The translations under genes and the position numbers were made by a program. DNA of 64,000 bases from assembly GCF_002860865.1 (NCBI RefSeq), contig NZ_PKIE01000001.1, positions 806,001-870,000 of the forward strand, written 5' to 3'. Under the pieces are notes generated by a model. It saw nothing but the letters and a program-made list of their open reading frames with translations, ran no database searches and was not told the DNA's origin. Source of the stretch: Streptococcus mitis (GTDB lineage: Bacteria; Bacillota; Bacilli; Lactobacillales; Streptococcaceae). The first letter of the stretch is position 1; each line of letters starts with the position of its first letter. Of the stretch, positions 1 through 10,146 are shown piece by piece.

Positions 1-162
1 GACATCGCCCTCTTGGACAGTGTATTTAGCTTTCTTGACTTGGCCATTGACCAAGACCTGGCCTGATTTGATTTGTTCATTCGCGAGACTGCGTGATAAT
101 TCTGTCAAATCCGACAAAGCCTTATCTAAACGCAGGCCACCAGTTTCAATTTTAATTTCCAT
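1..162 (-). CDS. rluD: RluD-type 23S rRNA pseudouridine synthase, N-terminal part only
   Basis: Fifty-four codons from an ATG at 160-162 run off the left edge. The translation ([16 protein letters not shown]..., then [17 protein letters not shown]) is the S4-like RNA-binding domain that opens RluD/RluB-family pseudouridine synthases; the catalytic domain is outside the window. The start overlaps the end of lspA by 11 bases, so the two are translationally linked, as is usual for lspA-rluD in Firmicutes. The choice of RluD over another S4-domain synthase rests mainly on this neighbourhood. Confidence 0.8.
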   Translation of the reverse strand, partial: MEIKIETGGLRLDKALSDLTELSRSLANEQIKSGQVLVNGQVKKAKYTVQEGDV

Positions 163-613
163 TTATTTCCTCTTTTAGCATTGCAATCAATAAAATAATC
201 ACTCCAACAGTCAGATAGCTATCTGCCACATTGAAAATTGCAAAATTGATAAAGTCCAAGTGAAACATATCCACAACAAAGCCCTGACTTATCCTGTCAA
301 TAAAGTTTCCAAGACCACCTGCGATAATCAAGGTCAAACCCAAGACCATCCAGAATGAGTCCTCCATGTGTTTATGTAGATACCAAATGGCACCTACCAC
401 GACAACCAGGGTAATGACAGCGAATAACAACTGCTGATCTTGTAAGATAGAAAAGGCTGCCCCTCGATTTTGCAGGTAGGTCAAACTAACGAAATTGGGA
501 ATCCAAGAGCGCACTTCACCCAGTGGAATTTGCTGGACGATATAGGATTTGACTAACTGATCCAGCCCAATCAAAAGCAGTACAACGACTGCCACTATTC
601 CTCTTTTTTTCAT
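152..613 (-). CDS. lspA: Lipoprotein signal peptidase (signal peptidase II)
   Basis: This 153-residue membrane protein cleaves the signal peptide of prolipoproteins after the lipobox Cys has been lipidated. Four hydrophobic segments are visible. The two conserved aspartate motifs are present: GNFIDRI...VVDMFHLDF near residues 102-122 and [11 protein letters not shown] near 128-138, which supply the catalytic Asp pair. The length is normal for the family. It overlaps the upstream LysR gene by four bases and the downstream rluD by eleven, so it sits in the middle of a three-gene operon. A substrate in this window is the lipoprotein at 56277-57092. Confidence 0.95.
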   Translation of the reverse strand: MKKRGIVAVVVLLLIGLDQLVKSYIVQQIPLGEVRSWIPNFVSLTYLQNRGAAFSILQDQQLLFAVITLVVVVGAIWYLHKHMEDSFWMVLGLTLIIAGGLGNFIDRISQGFVVDMFHLDFINFAIFNVADSYLTVGVIILLIAMLKEEINGN

Positions 614-1518
614 GATTTCCTCTTCTGATCAAAATATTCTTGCACGACTTCTACGAAAAGAGTTCCAGCCTGACTAAGCTCCACTTCCTCACGTTTAACA
701 TAGACCATGCGATTATCTAGGTTATCCTTGAGACGAATAACTGTAATGCCATTAACACTATCACTATCTAAAAATCCGGAACCTGTTGCATAGGCGTCCG
801 TCCGCTCCAAAATACCATTCAAAGTAGCACGGTCTGTCACATTAAACATCTGTGAACTAGCACTGGTATCGACAAAGTTCTCTGAATAATAAAGGTACTC
901 GTCTTTTTCTTGAGTGAAACGAACCGTTGGTAGATCAGCTAAATCCTCCATGACCAATTCCTCTTTCTGGGCTAAAGGATGCCCTTCACGAAGATAAATG
1001 TGGGTATGAAAGGGAATTAATTCAATAACCTCCAGACCTAGCTTTTCAACCCGTTGCATAATCCCCTTTTTATTTTGATTGTTGAGGTAGATAATCCCAA
1101 TTTCACTGTGACCTTGCGCTACTTCATCTAAGATTTGAACAGTAGTCGATTCAAAAATACGGAAGTTCTTATAATCAGGATAGCGCTCTGAAAAGGCCGT
1201 AATGGTTGGTGGCAAGAAATCATAGTGCTGACTAGCAATGGAAAATTCATCTTTTTCTTCCTCAGGATTGGCATACTGATTTTGAAAAATATCAAATCCT
1301 TTAACCAATTCTTGCGCTTTTTCGTAAAATTCCATCCCACGACGGGTCAAGAAAGTCCCTGAACTAGTCCGACGGAAAATCTTAAAACCCAATTCTTTTT
1401 CCAAATCACGAACAGAAATAGACAGACTCGGCTGACTAACATACATCTTTTCAGCAGCTTCACGGAAAGTACCGCTATTCGCAATAGCCACAACATAGCG
1501 TAATTGTTGAATGTTCAT
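610..1518 (-). CDS. LysR-family transcriptional regulator (CpsY/MtaR-like, tentative)
   Basis: This 302-residue protein has a LysR winged helix at residues 1-60 ([37 protein letters not shown]) and a periplasmic-binding-like effector domain from about residue 90. It resembles the streptococcal CpsY/MtaR/MetR group that controls methionine uptake and surface properties, but I cannot separate members of this group by eye, so no symbol is given. It is the first gene of the LysR-lspA-rluD operon and overlaps lspA by four bases. The ATG at 1516-1518 is preceded by a GGGGGTAG-type ribosome binding site. Confidence 0.85.
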   Translation of the reverse strand: MNIQQLRYVVAIANSGTFREAAEKMYVSQPSLSISVRDLEKELGFKIFRRTSSGTFLTRRGMEFYEKAQELVKGFDIFQNQYANPEEEKDEFSIASQHYDFLPPTITAFSERYPDYKNFRIFESTTVQILDEVAQGHSEIGIIYLNNQNKKGIMQRVEKLGLEVIELIPFHTHIYLREGHPLAQKEELVMEDLADLPTVRFTQEKDEYLYYSENFVDTSASSQMFNVTDRATLNGILERTDAYATGSGFLDSDSVNGITVIRLKDNLDNRMVYVKREEVELSQAGTLFVEVVQEYFDQKRKS

Positions 1519-1640
1519 CTTCTACCCCCAACTTCTTTATCTTTTCATTATACCATATTTTAGAAGTTTTCCATCGAAGAAAAATAATGTTACTCATAAA
1601 ATTCATCTACACTAAGAACGAAAAAATCATGGGTACCAAA

Positions 1641-1682
1641 ACAAAAAAAACAGGCTCTCCGAAAACTCGGAAAGCCTTATTT
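1641..1682 (-). terminator. Rho-independent terminator downstream of rpmA
   Basis: Read on the minus strand, GGCTTTCCGAG and CTCGGAGAGCC-type arms around a TTTT loop are followed by a run of eight T. It lies about 70 bases past the rpmA stop and is probably the main terminator of the rplU-prp-rpmA operon. The rest of 1519-1740 holds nothing else I can support. Confidence 0.75.
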
Positions 1683-1726
1683 AATGCTACTTCTAGCTTC
1701 CTCGCCTTTACATTTCAAGGCTCGGG

Positions 1727-1753
1727 ATAAAAAGGTTCACTGGACCTTTTTAT
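1727..1753 (-). terminator. Short hairpin immediately after rpmA
   Basis: AAAAAGGTCC...GAACCTTTTT forms a stem directly past the rpmA stop codon on the minus strand. It may be a first, weaker terminator in tandem with the one at 1641-1682. Confidence 0.5.
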
Positions 1754-2043
1754 TTAGCGATTGGGTAAACAGAAACTTGTTTTTTATCGCGTCCTTTACG
1801 TTCAAAGCGTACTACGCCTTCAACTTTAGCAAACAAAGTATCGTCTCCACCACGTCCAACGTTTACACCTGGATAAATGTGTGTACCACGTTGACGGTAA
1901 AGGATTGATCCACCTGTTACAGTTTGTCCGTCAGCTGCTTTAGCTCCAAGACGTTTCGCTTGTGAATCACGTCCGTTTGATGTAGAACCTCCACCTTTTT
2001 TGTGGGCGAAAAGTTGCAAGTTGTTAAGAGTCATTTTTAACAT
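1750..2043 (-). CDS. rpmA: 50S ribosomal protein L27 (with cleavable N-terminus)
   Basis: This is a 97-residue L27, which places its N-terminal tail in the peptidyl transferase centre. The N-terminus [12 protein letters not shown] precedes [15 protein letters not shown]. In Firmicutes L27 is made with such an extension, and the protease Prp cuts after the Phe (here Phe12) to expose the functional AHKKGG tail. The partner protease is encoded directly upstream. It is the last gene of the rplU-prp-rpmA operon. Length and sequence are canonical. Confidence 0.97.
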   Translation of the reverse strand: MLKMTLNNLQLFAHKKGGGSTSNGRDSQAKRLGAKAADGQTVTGGSILYRQRGTHIYPGVNVGRGGDDTLFAKVEGVVRFERKGRDKKQVSVYPIAK

Positions 2044-2059
2044 AATGTTTTCCTCCGTG

Positions 2060-2413
<354 letters not shown>

Positions 2414-2419
2414 TTAAAA

Positions 2420-2734
2420 TTAAGCGTTGATTGCGTTGATGACAACTTTTGTATATGGTTGACGGTGACCTTGTTTACGGTGGCTACCTTTTTTAGGTTT
2501 GTACTTGTAAGTAACAACTTTCTTTTGTTTTCCTTGTTTTTCAACAGTTCCAACTACAGTAGCTCCAGCAACAAGTGGAGTTCCGACAACAGTGTTTTCA
2601 CCACCAACAAGAACAACTTCGTTAAAAGTAACTTCTTGACCAGCTTCAACGTTCAATTTTTCAACGTAAACTGCTTGACCAACTTCAACTTTAACTTGTT
2701 TTCCGCCAGTTTTGATAATTGCGTATGTGCTCAT
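2420..2734 (-). CDS. rplU: 50S ribosomal protein L21
   Basis: This 104-residue L21 starts [19 protein letters not shown] and contains the C-terminal [17 protein letters not shown] block that contacts 23S rRNA. It is the first gene of the L21-Prp-L27 operon. The AGGAGGT ribosome binding site lies just ahead of the ATG, and a structured leader precedes it. Length and sequence are canonical. Confidence 0.97.
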
Positions 2735-2877
2735 TATGCACCTCCTATGATTTTTATGGGTTTCCCCGATTTTTTTGTGAAGACTCGCCTAGCATCGTGG
2801 GACAAACCACTTAAACTTGAATAATCAAGCAACGATGTTCGTGCGGTTGCACAGGATCGTGCATAGTCAACTCTTCA
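2735..2877 (-). ncRNA. L21 (rplU) mRNA leader
   Basis: About 140 bases between the promoter and rplU contain several complementary segments, for example GCACGATCC/GTGCAACCGCACG and CTTGATTATTCAAG on the minus strand, ending at AGGAGGTGCATAATG. Firmicutes rplU is commonly preceded by an autoregulatory L21 leader RNA. The position and hairpin content fit that, but I have not matched a covariance model. Confidence 0.6.
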
Positions 2878-2906
2878 AGTATAGCATATCTCCTATTTTC
2901 TTACAA
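2878..2906 (-). promoter_or_regulatory. Promoter of rplU-prp-rpmA
   Basis: On the minus strand a TTGTAA -35 box (2901-2906) and a TATACT -10 box (2878-2883) are separated by 17 bases. Transcription would start just before the L21 leader. Confidence 0.65.
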
Positions 2907-2916
2907 GTAATAACAC

Positions 2917-3609
2917 CTAAAATGAAGCTTTTTCTTTTACTTTTTTCCGCCACTTGACAAAAAGCATGCTGAGGTAAAAAATGCTCATCATAATAGGAAC
3001 ACCAAGAATGGTCTTTTCCTGATAGAAAATCGTCAAATAGGCTGAAAAGACAACGCCAAGGACAAAACTAGTAAGCAAACTAACAAATATGAAACCTTCA
3101 CGCAAAAAAGGAGTGTGCTTAGTTCTGAAATAATCTCCAAAAGCTAGCATGGTCCGTTTGATATTCCCAGTCATAAACGCGTTATTATAAGCTATACCTG
3201 ACACTTCTCCAAAAGCAGTTGTCACCAACCCCATACAAAAGGCCAAGGGCGGTACTAGATAGATATTCTCTACAGTTTGTGGTACAAATCCAATAATGAT
3301 TGATAGGATTGCTAAAGGAATCAAGGACAGAATCGGTTTTTTCACAATTCTCAATTTTTCCTTATAAATCGTTAATAAAAAGACCCCCATCATAAAAGCT
3401 AGCAAGGTCATTACTTTGGCACTGGCATCTGACACATTGTGTTGAATGAGTCCCACTGATAGAAAGACGACATTCCCAGTTTGTCCAGCCACAAGAGTGT
3501 TCCCTCGCACAATAAACGTATAGGCATCTACATATCCTGCACAAAAAGTCAAAAAAAGCGCTAGCCTCTTAGACTGACGTGATATTTTTCTTATAGGTAG
3601 TAACCTCAT
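2917..3609 (-). CDS. YoaK/DUF1275 family membrane protein
   Basis: This 230-residue protein has about six hydrophobic segments and the DUF1275 signature (FCAGYVDAYTFI, GNTLVAGQTGNVV, NAFMTGNIKRT). The function is not established; members resemble small transporters. An in-frame ATG four codons upstream exists, but a GGGAGG site sits seven bases before the ATG at 3607-3609, so I start there. It appears to be transcribed alone and is divergent from the Gfo/Idh gene. Confidence 0.85.
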   Translation of the reverse strand: MRLLPIRKISRQSKRLALFLTFCAGYVDAYTFIVRGNTLVAGQTGNVVFLSVGLIQHNVSDASAKVMTLLAFMMGVFLLTIYKEKLRIVKKPILSLIPLAILSIIIGFVPQTVENIYLVPPLAFCMGLVTTAFGEVSGIAYNNAFMTGNIKRTMLAFGDYFRTKHTPFLREGFIFVSLLTSFVLGVVFSAYLTIFYQEKTILGVPIMMSIFYLSMLFVKWRKKVKEKASF

Positions 3610-3698
3610 TTTCCCTCCCATTTCATTTTCTCATCTCATTATTGTACCACTTTCTTTGGGAAAGTCCTAGTAGCTTATTTGAAAAATTTTCCCCTCTG

Positions 3699-3728
3699 TT
3701 GGATAGTCCCATCTATCTATGTTATAAT
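3699..3728 (+). promoter_or_regulatory. Promoter of the oxidoreductase-helicase pair
   Basis: TTGGAT (3699-3704) and a perfect TATAAT (3723-3728) are spaced 18 bases apart, 35 bases ahead of the start codon at 3763. Confidence 0.6.
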
Positions 3729-3762
3729 GAAAGAAGGATTTGAAATCGGAAAGGGAGTATCT

Positions 3763-4740
3763 ATGCTTAAATTAGGTGTCATCGGAACTGGCGCTATCAG
3801 CCACCACTTCATAGAGGCAGCCCATGCTAGTGGAAAATACCAGCTGGTCACAGTCTATTCTAGAAAACTAGAAACTGCAGCAACCTTTGCTTCTCGCTAT
3901 CAGAATATCCAACTCTTTGATCAAGTAGAGGGCTTCTTCAAGAGCTCCTTTGATGTGGTCTATATTGCTAGCCCAAACTCCTTGCATTTTGCTCAGGCAA
4001 AAGCTGCATTGACTGCAGGTAAACATGTCATTCTTGAAAAGCCAGCTGTCACTCAGCCACAAGAATGGCTAGATTTGAGACATACAGCTGAGAAAAATCA
4101 CTGTTTTATATTCGAAGCAGCTCGCAATTACCATGAAAAAGCTTTCACTATCATCAAAAACTTTTTGGCAGACAAGCAAATCTTAGGAGCTGATTTCAAC
4201 TATGCCAAATACTCTTCCAAGATGCCTGACTTGTTGGCTGGTCAGACACCAAATGTCTTCTCAGACCGTTTTGCTGGTGGAGCTCTTATGGATTTGGGGA
4301 TTTATCCTCTCTACGCTGCCGTTCGTCTCTTTGGAAAGGCTCAGGACGCAACCTATCAGGGGCAACAGCTTGACAATAGCATTGACCTAAATGGCGATGG
4401 CATCCTCTTCTACCCTGACTTTCAAGTTCATATCAAGGATGGGAAAAACATCACTTCCAATCTTCCTTGCGAGATTTATACGACAGATGGAACCCTGACG
4501 CTCAACACAATTGAGCATGTTCGCTCAGCTATTTTTACCGACCACCAAGGAAATCAAGTCCAGCTCCCTATCCAACAAGCTCCCCATACGATGACTGAGG
4601 AAGTCGATGCATTTGCACACATGATCCAGCAACCAGATCTGAATCTCTACCAAACTTGGCTGGAAGATGCAAGTTCTGTTCATGAACTACTATTTACCAT
4701 GCGCCAGACTGCTGGCATTAGATTTGAGGCAGAAAAATGA
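3763..4740 (+). CDS. Gfo/Idh/MocA-family NAD(P)-dependent oxidoreductase
   Basis: This 325-residue protein has an N-terminal Rossmann fold (LGVIGTGAISHHF at residues 4-16), the conserved sugar-dehydrogenase EKPA motif (HVILEKPAVT, near residue 90) and the C-terminal alpha/beta domain of the family. The substrate cannot be read from the sequence; a sugar or inositol-type polyol is usual. A longer in-frame reading upstream is rejected because GGGAGT lies at the right distance before the ATG at 3763. Its last codon overlaps the start of the helicase (ATGA), so the two are cotranslated. Confidence 0.88.
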   Translation: MLKLGVIGTGAISHHFIEAAHASGKYQLVTVYSRKLETAATFASRYQNIQLFDQVEGFFKSSFDVVYIASPNSLHFAQAKAALTAGKHVILEKPAVTQPQEWLDLRHTAEKNHCFIFEAARNYHEKAFTIIKNFLADKQILGADFNYAKYSSKMPDLLAGQTPNVFSDRFAGGALMDLGIYPLYAAVRLFGKAQDATYQGQQLDNSIDLNGDGILFYPDFQVHIKDGKNITSNLPCEIYTTDGTLTLNTIEHVRSAIFTDHQGNQVQLPIQQAPHTMTEEVDAFAHMIQQPDLNLYQTWLEDASSVHELLFTMRQTAGIRFEAEK

Positions 4741-5819
4741 AAAACAAACTACCGACTGAATGGCAAGAACTGAGTGACCAACTCGGTTTCCAAGAATTCA
4801 CCCCCATTCAAACTCAACTATTTGAGCCCCTTCTTGCTGGAGAAAACCTCCTAGGAGTGAGCCCAACAGGAACTGGTAAGACCCTAGCTTACCTTCTACC
4901 AAGTCTTCTCAGACTACAAAAGAAAAAAGCCCAACAACTCTTGATTCTAGCACCAAATACAGAGCTTGCTGGACAGATTTTTGATGTATGTAAAACGTGG
5001 TCAGAAGCTATCGGCTTGACAGCCCAACTCTTCTTATCAGGTTCGAGTCAGAAACGCCAGATTGAACGCCTAAAAAAAGGACCAGAAATTCTGATTGGAA
5101 CCCCTGGCCGTATCTTTGAACTAATTAAATTGAAAAAAATCAAGATGATGAATGTGAAAACCATCATCCTGGATGAATTCGACCAATTACTAGATGATTC
5201 TCAGATTCACTTTGTTGAGAAAATCACTCACTACGCACCTCGTGACCATCAACTCATCTACATGAGTGCTACGACCAAGTTTGACCAAGAAAAGATTGTG
5301 CCGAATACACGCACTATTAATCTCTCTGATCAAAAACTGGACAATATCCAGCATTTCTACATGCAGGTAGACCAACGTCACCGTGTTGATATGCTACGAA
5401 AACTGGCTCATGTAGAGGATTTCCGAGGTCTTGTCTTCTTTAACAGCCTATCAGACCTTGGAAGTGCAGAAGAAAAACTACAGTATCGAGATATCTTGGC
5501 TGTTTCCCTCGCTAGTGATGTCAATGTCAAATTTAGAAAAGTCATCTTAGAAAAGTTTAAAGACAAGCAACTAACCCTGCTTCTTGCAACTGACCTTCTG
5601 GCTCGTGGAATTGATATCGATAGCCTCGAATGTGTTGTAAACTTTGATGTCCCGAGAGATATCGAAACCTACACACACCGTGCTGGCCGTACTGGCCGTA
5701 TGGGCAAGGAAGGTTATGTTATCACTCTCGTCACTCATCCAGAAGAGCTTAAAAAACTCAAGAAATTCGCAAGTGTCCGTGAAATTATCCTAAAAAATCA
5801 AGAACTCTATATCAAATAA
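4737..5819 (+). CDS. DEAD-box ATP-dependent RNA helicase
   Basis: This compact 360-residue helicase has its motifs in order: Q motif (FQEFTPIQTQ), Walker A (SPTGTGKT), PGRIFE, motif II as DEFD rather than DEAD, SAT (MSATT), LLATDLLARGID, and motif VI HRAGRTGRMG. It has no C-terminal extension, so it is a minimal two-domain enzyme, possibly acting in RNA folding or decay. It overlaps the preceding oxidoreductase gene by four bases and is followed by a terminator. Confidence 0.92.
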   Translation: MKNKLPTEWQELSDQLGFQEFTPIQTQLFEPLLAGENLLGVSPTGTGKTLAYLLPSLLRLQKKKAQQLLILAPNTELAGQIFDVCKTWSEAIGLTAQLFLSGSSQKRQIERLKKGPEILIGTPGRIFELIKLKKIKMMNVKTIILDEFDQLLDDSQIHFVEKITHYAPRDHQLIYMSATTKFDQEKIVPNTRTINLSDQKLDNIQHFYMQVDQRHRVDMLRKLAHVEDFRGLVFFNSLSDLGSAEEKLQYRDILAVSLASDVNVKFRKVILEKFKDKQLTLLLATDLLARGIDIDSLECVVNFDVPRDIETYTHRAGRTGRMGKEGYVITLVTHPEELKKLKKFASVREIILKNQELYIK

Positions 5820-5825
5820 AGCCCA

Positions 5826-5862
5826 ATTGCTCTATGCACATCTAGTGTATAGAGCTTTTTTA
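5826..5862 (+). terminator. Terminator of the oxidoreductase-helicase operon
   Basis: GCTCTATGCAC and GTGTATAGAGC arms are followed by TTTTTT on the plus strand, six bases past the helicase stop codon. Confidence 0.85.
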
Positions 5863-5876
5863 TAAGCAATTCAATT

Positions 5877-6065
5877 TTATACTCTTCAAACCGCGTCAGC
5901 TTCGCCTTGCCGTATGTATGGTTACTGACTTCGTCAGTCTTATCTACAACCTCAAAAACATGTTTTGAGCTGACTTCGTCAGTTCTATCTGCAACCTCAA
6001 AACAGTGTTTTGAGCAGCCTGCAGCTAGCTTCCTAGTTTGCTCTTTGATTTTCATTGAGTATTAG
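5877..6065 (-). repeat. BOX element (boxA-boxB-boxB-boxC)
   Basis: On the minus strand this starts AATACTCAATGAAAATCAAA (boxA) and ends with CGGCAAGGCGAAGCTGACG...GAAGAGTAT (boxC). Between them are two copies of a 45-base boxB unit (CTCAAAACA...TGTTTTGAGGTTG, then GACTGACGAAGTCA-type sequence). It is the only BOX copy in this window with two boxB modules. The apparent 82-codon ORF across it is an artefact of the repeat. Confidence 0.9.
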
Positions 6066-6077
6066 TTCAATATTCGA

Positions 6078-6112
6078 AAAAAAGAACCTTGCAAAGCAAG
6101 ATTCTTTTAGTG
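6078..6112 (-). terminator. Terminator of tuf
   Basis: AGAATCTTGC-TTT-GCAAGGTTCT followed by a T run on the minus strand, about 40 bases past the tuf stop. Confidence 0.85.
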
Positions 6113-6151
6113 TCTGACTTAAATAATTGTTCTTCTGGGAACTAAATCGAA

Positions 6152-7348
<1,197 letters not shown>

Positions 7349-7419
7349 TTGAGTAAAAGCCTCCAATAAAATATATTTTATAGATAGACAGTAGGCAATA
7401 CAGTCTAACTTTCCTTACT

Positions 7420-7447
7420 ATTTTATCAAATTTCAGCTAAATTGCAA
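7420..7447 (-). promoter_or_regulatory. Promoter of tuf
   Basis: TTGCAA (7442-7447) and TAAAAT (7420-7425) are separated by 16 bases on the minus strand. This leaves a leader of about 65 bases before the tuf start. Confidence 0.6.
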
Positions 7448-7530
7448 GTGTTTTACAAAGTTTTTGTGAATTATTCTTAATCTACTAATCTAAACGGTAT
7501 TTCTACTCCCATCACTTCTTTAATGAAAAA

Positions 7531-7556
7531 GAAAAATCAGGAATTTCCTGATTTTT
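7531..7556 (-). terminator. Terminator after the AI-2E family transporter gene
   Basis: The symmetrical stem AAAATCAGGAA-TTCCTGATTTTT overlaps the stop codon of the transporter gene on the minus strand. Confidence 0.75.
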
Positions 7557-8655
7557 ACTTAGCTAATTCTCTTTCTCGTTCTTTCATTATTTTATGATTT
7601 TCATACAAACGTGATAAAAACTTAGAAATTTCTTTTAAGATAGAATAGGTTGGTACTGCGACAATCATGCCAATGACACCATAGATATTACTTGATAACA
7701 AAAGTAATACTAAAATCGTAATTGGATGAACCTTCATCACTCCACCAACGATTCGAGGGTAAAGGATGTTCCCATCTACTTGTTGAATAATCAACATATA
7801 AACAACTGCAATCAGCATTCTATGGGGATCAGTAAAGACATTGGCGATAATCATCGGAATCAAACCAATACTTGGACCTACATAAGGAATGAGATTGGCT
7901 AATCCTGAAAAGATAGCGAAGACCAAAGCGTATTTCAAACCGATTACGCTATATCCGATAAAGGCCAAACAGCCAATAATAATCGCATCAATGGCAACTC
8001 CACTAATATATCGAGCGATTGTAGCATTCAAATTCTTTAATAGGCCTGCAATATGCAACTTATCTCGCTTTAAAACAGTACGTTCAAGCATCGGCAAGAA
8101 CTTGTTACCATCTAACAAAAAATAAATTAAGAACACAGGGGTCATGATAATAATTAACACAGTACTAAAGAGCGCAGATAGGACACTTCCAACACTATTG
8201 GTAACACTGTTTAGAATATTTTGTAGAATATCTACATAGGAGAGATTTAACTGTTGAATCGTCGCTTGAATATCTAAATTTTGAAAGGCTGGATAAGTAG
8301 ATAAATCCACAATCAAATCTTGCAAACGTGTCTGACTTGTTGCTATCAAACTGGTCAACTGATTAATCAAAATCGGTAAGAGATAGACTACCCCAATAAC
8401 TAGCCCCCAGACCAAGGCGCACAAGGTTAGTAAAATACCAATGATACGGTTAATTTTGAAATACTTTTGTAAAAAATTTACAATAGGATTTGTCAAATAA
8501 TATAAAAAACCACCTAAAAGAAAGGGAATCATTATAGTGTTTGCAACGCTTACAAAAGGTGTAATAATCGCTCCCATCTCTCTCCATAAATAAAAGATAA
8601 TGGTTAATAGTAAAATCTCACTGGTCCAAAAAAATAATTTATTCTTACGAAACAT
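7555..8655 (-). CDS. AI-2E/PerM family membrane transporter
   Basis: This 366-residue protein has about eight membrane segments and the family signature near its C-terminus (GLANLIPYVGPSIGLIP, IIQQVDGNILYPRIVGG). AI-2E proteins are permeases or efflux carriers whose substrates differ between members (autoinducer-2 export, Na+/H+ exchange), so no substrate is assigned. It is monocistronic, with a terminator overlapping its stop codon, and divergent from dacA. Confidence 0.88.
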   Translation of the reverse strand: MFRKNKLFFWTSEILLLTIIFYLWREMGAIITPFVSVANTIMIPFLLGGFLYYLTNPIVNFLQKYFKINRIIGILLTLCALVWGLVIGVVYLLPILINQLTSLIATSQTRLQDLIVDLSTYPAFQNLDIQATIQQLNLSYVDILQNILNSVTNSVGSVLSALFSTVLIIIMTPVFLIYFLLDGNKFLPMLERTVLKRDKLHIAGLLKNLNATIARYISGVAIDAIIIGCLAFIGYSVIGLKYALVFAIFSGLANLIPYVGPSIGLIPMIIANVFTDPHRMLIAVVYMLIIQQVDGNILYPRIVGGVMKVHPITILVLLLLSSNIYGVIGMIVAVPTYSILKEISKFLSRLYENHKIMKERERELAK

Positions 8656-8757
8656 GAGGTACCTCCATTTATCTATTTTACCACACTTTCAAAAAAACTT
8701 CTTTCTTATATCATGAAACTGGGAATATTTTTTTCTTTATGATAGAATAAACTTACT

Positions 8758-9999
8758 ATGAAAAAAATAATTTTAACTCTCCTAAGCCTATCCGTGATTG
8801 GGTCAGCATCTACTGTTGCTGCTCAAGATTTTAATATTGCTGCTAAACATGCAATTGCTGTTGAGGCAAATACCGGTAAAATTCTCTATGAGAAAGATGC
8901 AACCCAACCAGTTGAAATCGCTTCAATCACAAAATTGATTACGGTCTATCTTGTCTATGAAGCCTTGGAAAACGGCAGTATTACACTATCAACTCCGGTA
9001 GATATTTCTGATTATCCTTACAAATTAACGACAAATTCTGAAGCAAGTAATGTTCCTATGGAAGCTCGTAATTATACCGTTGAACAGCTACTTGAAGCAA
9101 CACTGGTATCTAGTGCCAACAGTGCAGCTATCGCCCTAGCTGAGAAAATTGCTGGCTCAGAAAAAGATTTCGTCGATATGATGCGGGCAAAGCTCTTGGA
9201 ATGGGGCATTCAGGATGCCACTGTTGTCAATACGACGGGTCTTAACAATGAGACTTTAGGGGATAACATTTACCCAGGATCTAGAAAAGATGATGAAAAC
9301 AAGCTCAGTGCTTATGATGTCGCTATCGTTGCTCGCAATCTCATCAAAAAATACCCACAAGTCTTGGAAATCACGAAAAAACCTTCTTCTACTTTTGCTG
9401 GAATGACAATCACTTCTACCAACTACATGTTAGAAGGTATGCCTGCTTATCGCGGTGGTTTTGATGGCCTTAAGACAGGAACAACAGACAAAGCTGGAGA
9501 ATCTTTTGTTGGTACTACTGTCGAAAAAGGGATGAGGGTTATCACAGTTGTTTTGAATGCAGACCATCAAGACAATAATCCTTACGCTCGCTTCACAGCT
9601 ACATCGTCACTAATGGATTATATCTCTTCTACATTCACGCTTCGTAAAATCGTTCAAAAAGGCGATGCCTACCAAGATAGTAAAGCTCCTGTACAAGATG
9701 GAAAAGAAGATGCGGTCACTGCCGTTGCCAAAGATGATATCACTCTTATTGAACGTGTTGGGGGACAATCGTCCCAAACTATTCAATTCACACCTGATTC
9801 TAAGGCAATACCAGCACCACTTGAAGCCGGAACTGTGGTTGGACATTTGACTTATGAAGACAAGGACTTGATTGGTCAAGGTTACATCACCACAGAACGT
9901 CCTAGTTTCGAAATGCTAGCAGAAAAGAAAGTTGAAAAAGCTTTCTTCTTAAAAGTTTGGTGGAATCAGTTTATCCGATTTATCAACGAGAAATTATAA
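8758..9999 (+). CDS. dacA: D-alanyl-D-alanine carboxypeptidase (PBP3)
   Basis: This 413-residue enzyme trims the terminal D-Ala from peptidoglycan pentapeptides. It has an N-terminal signal peptide (cleavage likely after TVAAQ). The three active-site motifs are present: SITK near residue 55, SAN near residue 118 and KTG near residue 240. A C-terminal beta domain and an amphipathic membrane-anchoring tail (LKVWWNQFIRFIN) follow. This matches streptococcal DacA/PBP3. It is monocistronic, followed by a strong hairpin. Confidence 0.96.
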   Translation: MKKIILTLLSLSVIGSASTVAAQDFNIAAKHAIAVEANTGKILYEKDATQPVEIASITKLITVYLVYEALENGSITLSTPVDISDYPYKLTTNSEASNVPMEARNYTVEQLLEATLVSSANSAAIALAEKIAGSEKDFVDMMRAKLLEWGIQDATVVNTTGLNNETLGDNIYPGSRKDDENKLSAYDVAIVARNLIKKYPQVLEITKKPSSTFAGMTITSTNYMLEGMPAYRGGFDGLKTGTTDKAGESFVGTTVEKGMRVITVVLNADHQDNNPYARFTATSSLMDYISSTFTLRKIVQKGDAYQDSKAPVQDGKEDAVTAVAKDDITLIERVGGQSSQTIQFTPDSKAIPAPLEAGTVVGHLTYEDKDLIGQGYITTERPSFEMLAEKKVEKAFFLKVWWNQFIRFINEKL

Positions 10000-10055
10000 A
10001 ACATACTGAGCAAAAGATTGCTCCAAAATAGAAACAGACCAAAAAGTCTTTAAAG

Positions 10056-10106
10056 TCAAAAACGCATAGTATCAGGTATTAAAAAAACTTGATATTATGC
10101 GTTTTA
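10056..10106 (+). terminator. Terminator between dacA and nnrD (may act both ways)
   Basis: AAAACGCATAGTATCA and TTGATATTATGCGTTTTA form a long stem around an A-rich loop between two convergent genes. The 147-base gap 10000-10146 contains nothing else clear. Confidence 0.7.
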
Positions 10107-10146
10107 TTGTGGTAATATTTACTTCGTTTTCTCCTAAAATTGAATT

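Noticed and set aside
5807..6055. 82-codon minus-strand ORF
   Set aside because: It lies wholly inside a BOX element; the repeated Glu-Val-Asp-Lys-Thr-Asp pattern mirrors the boxB units.
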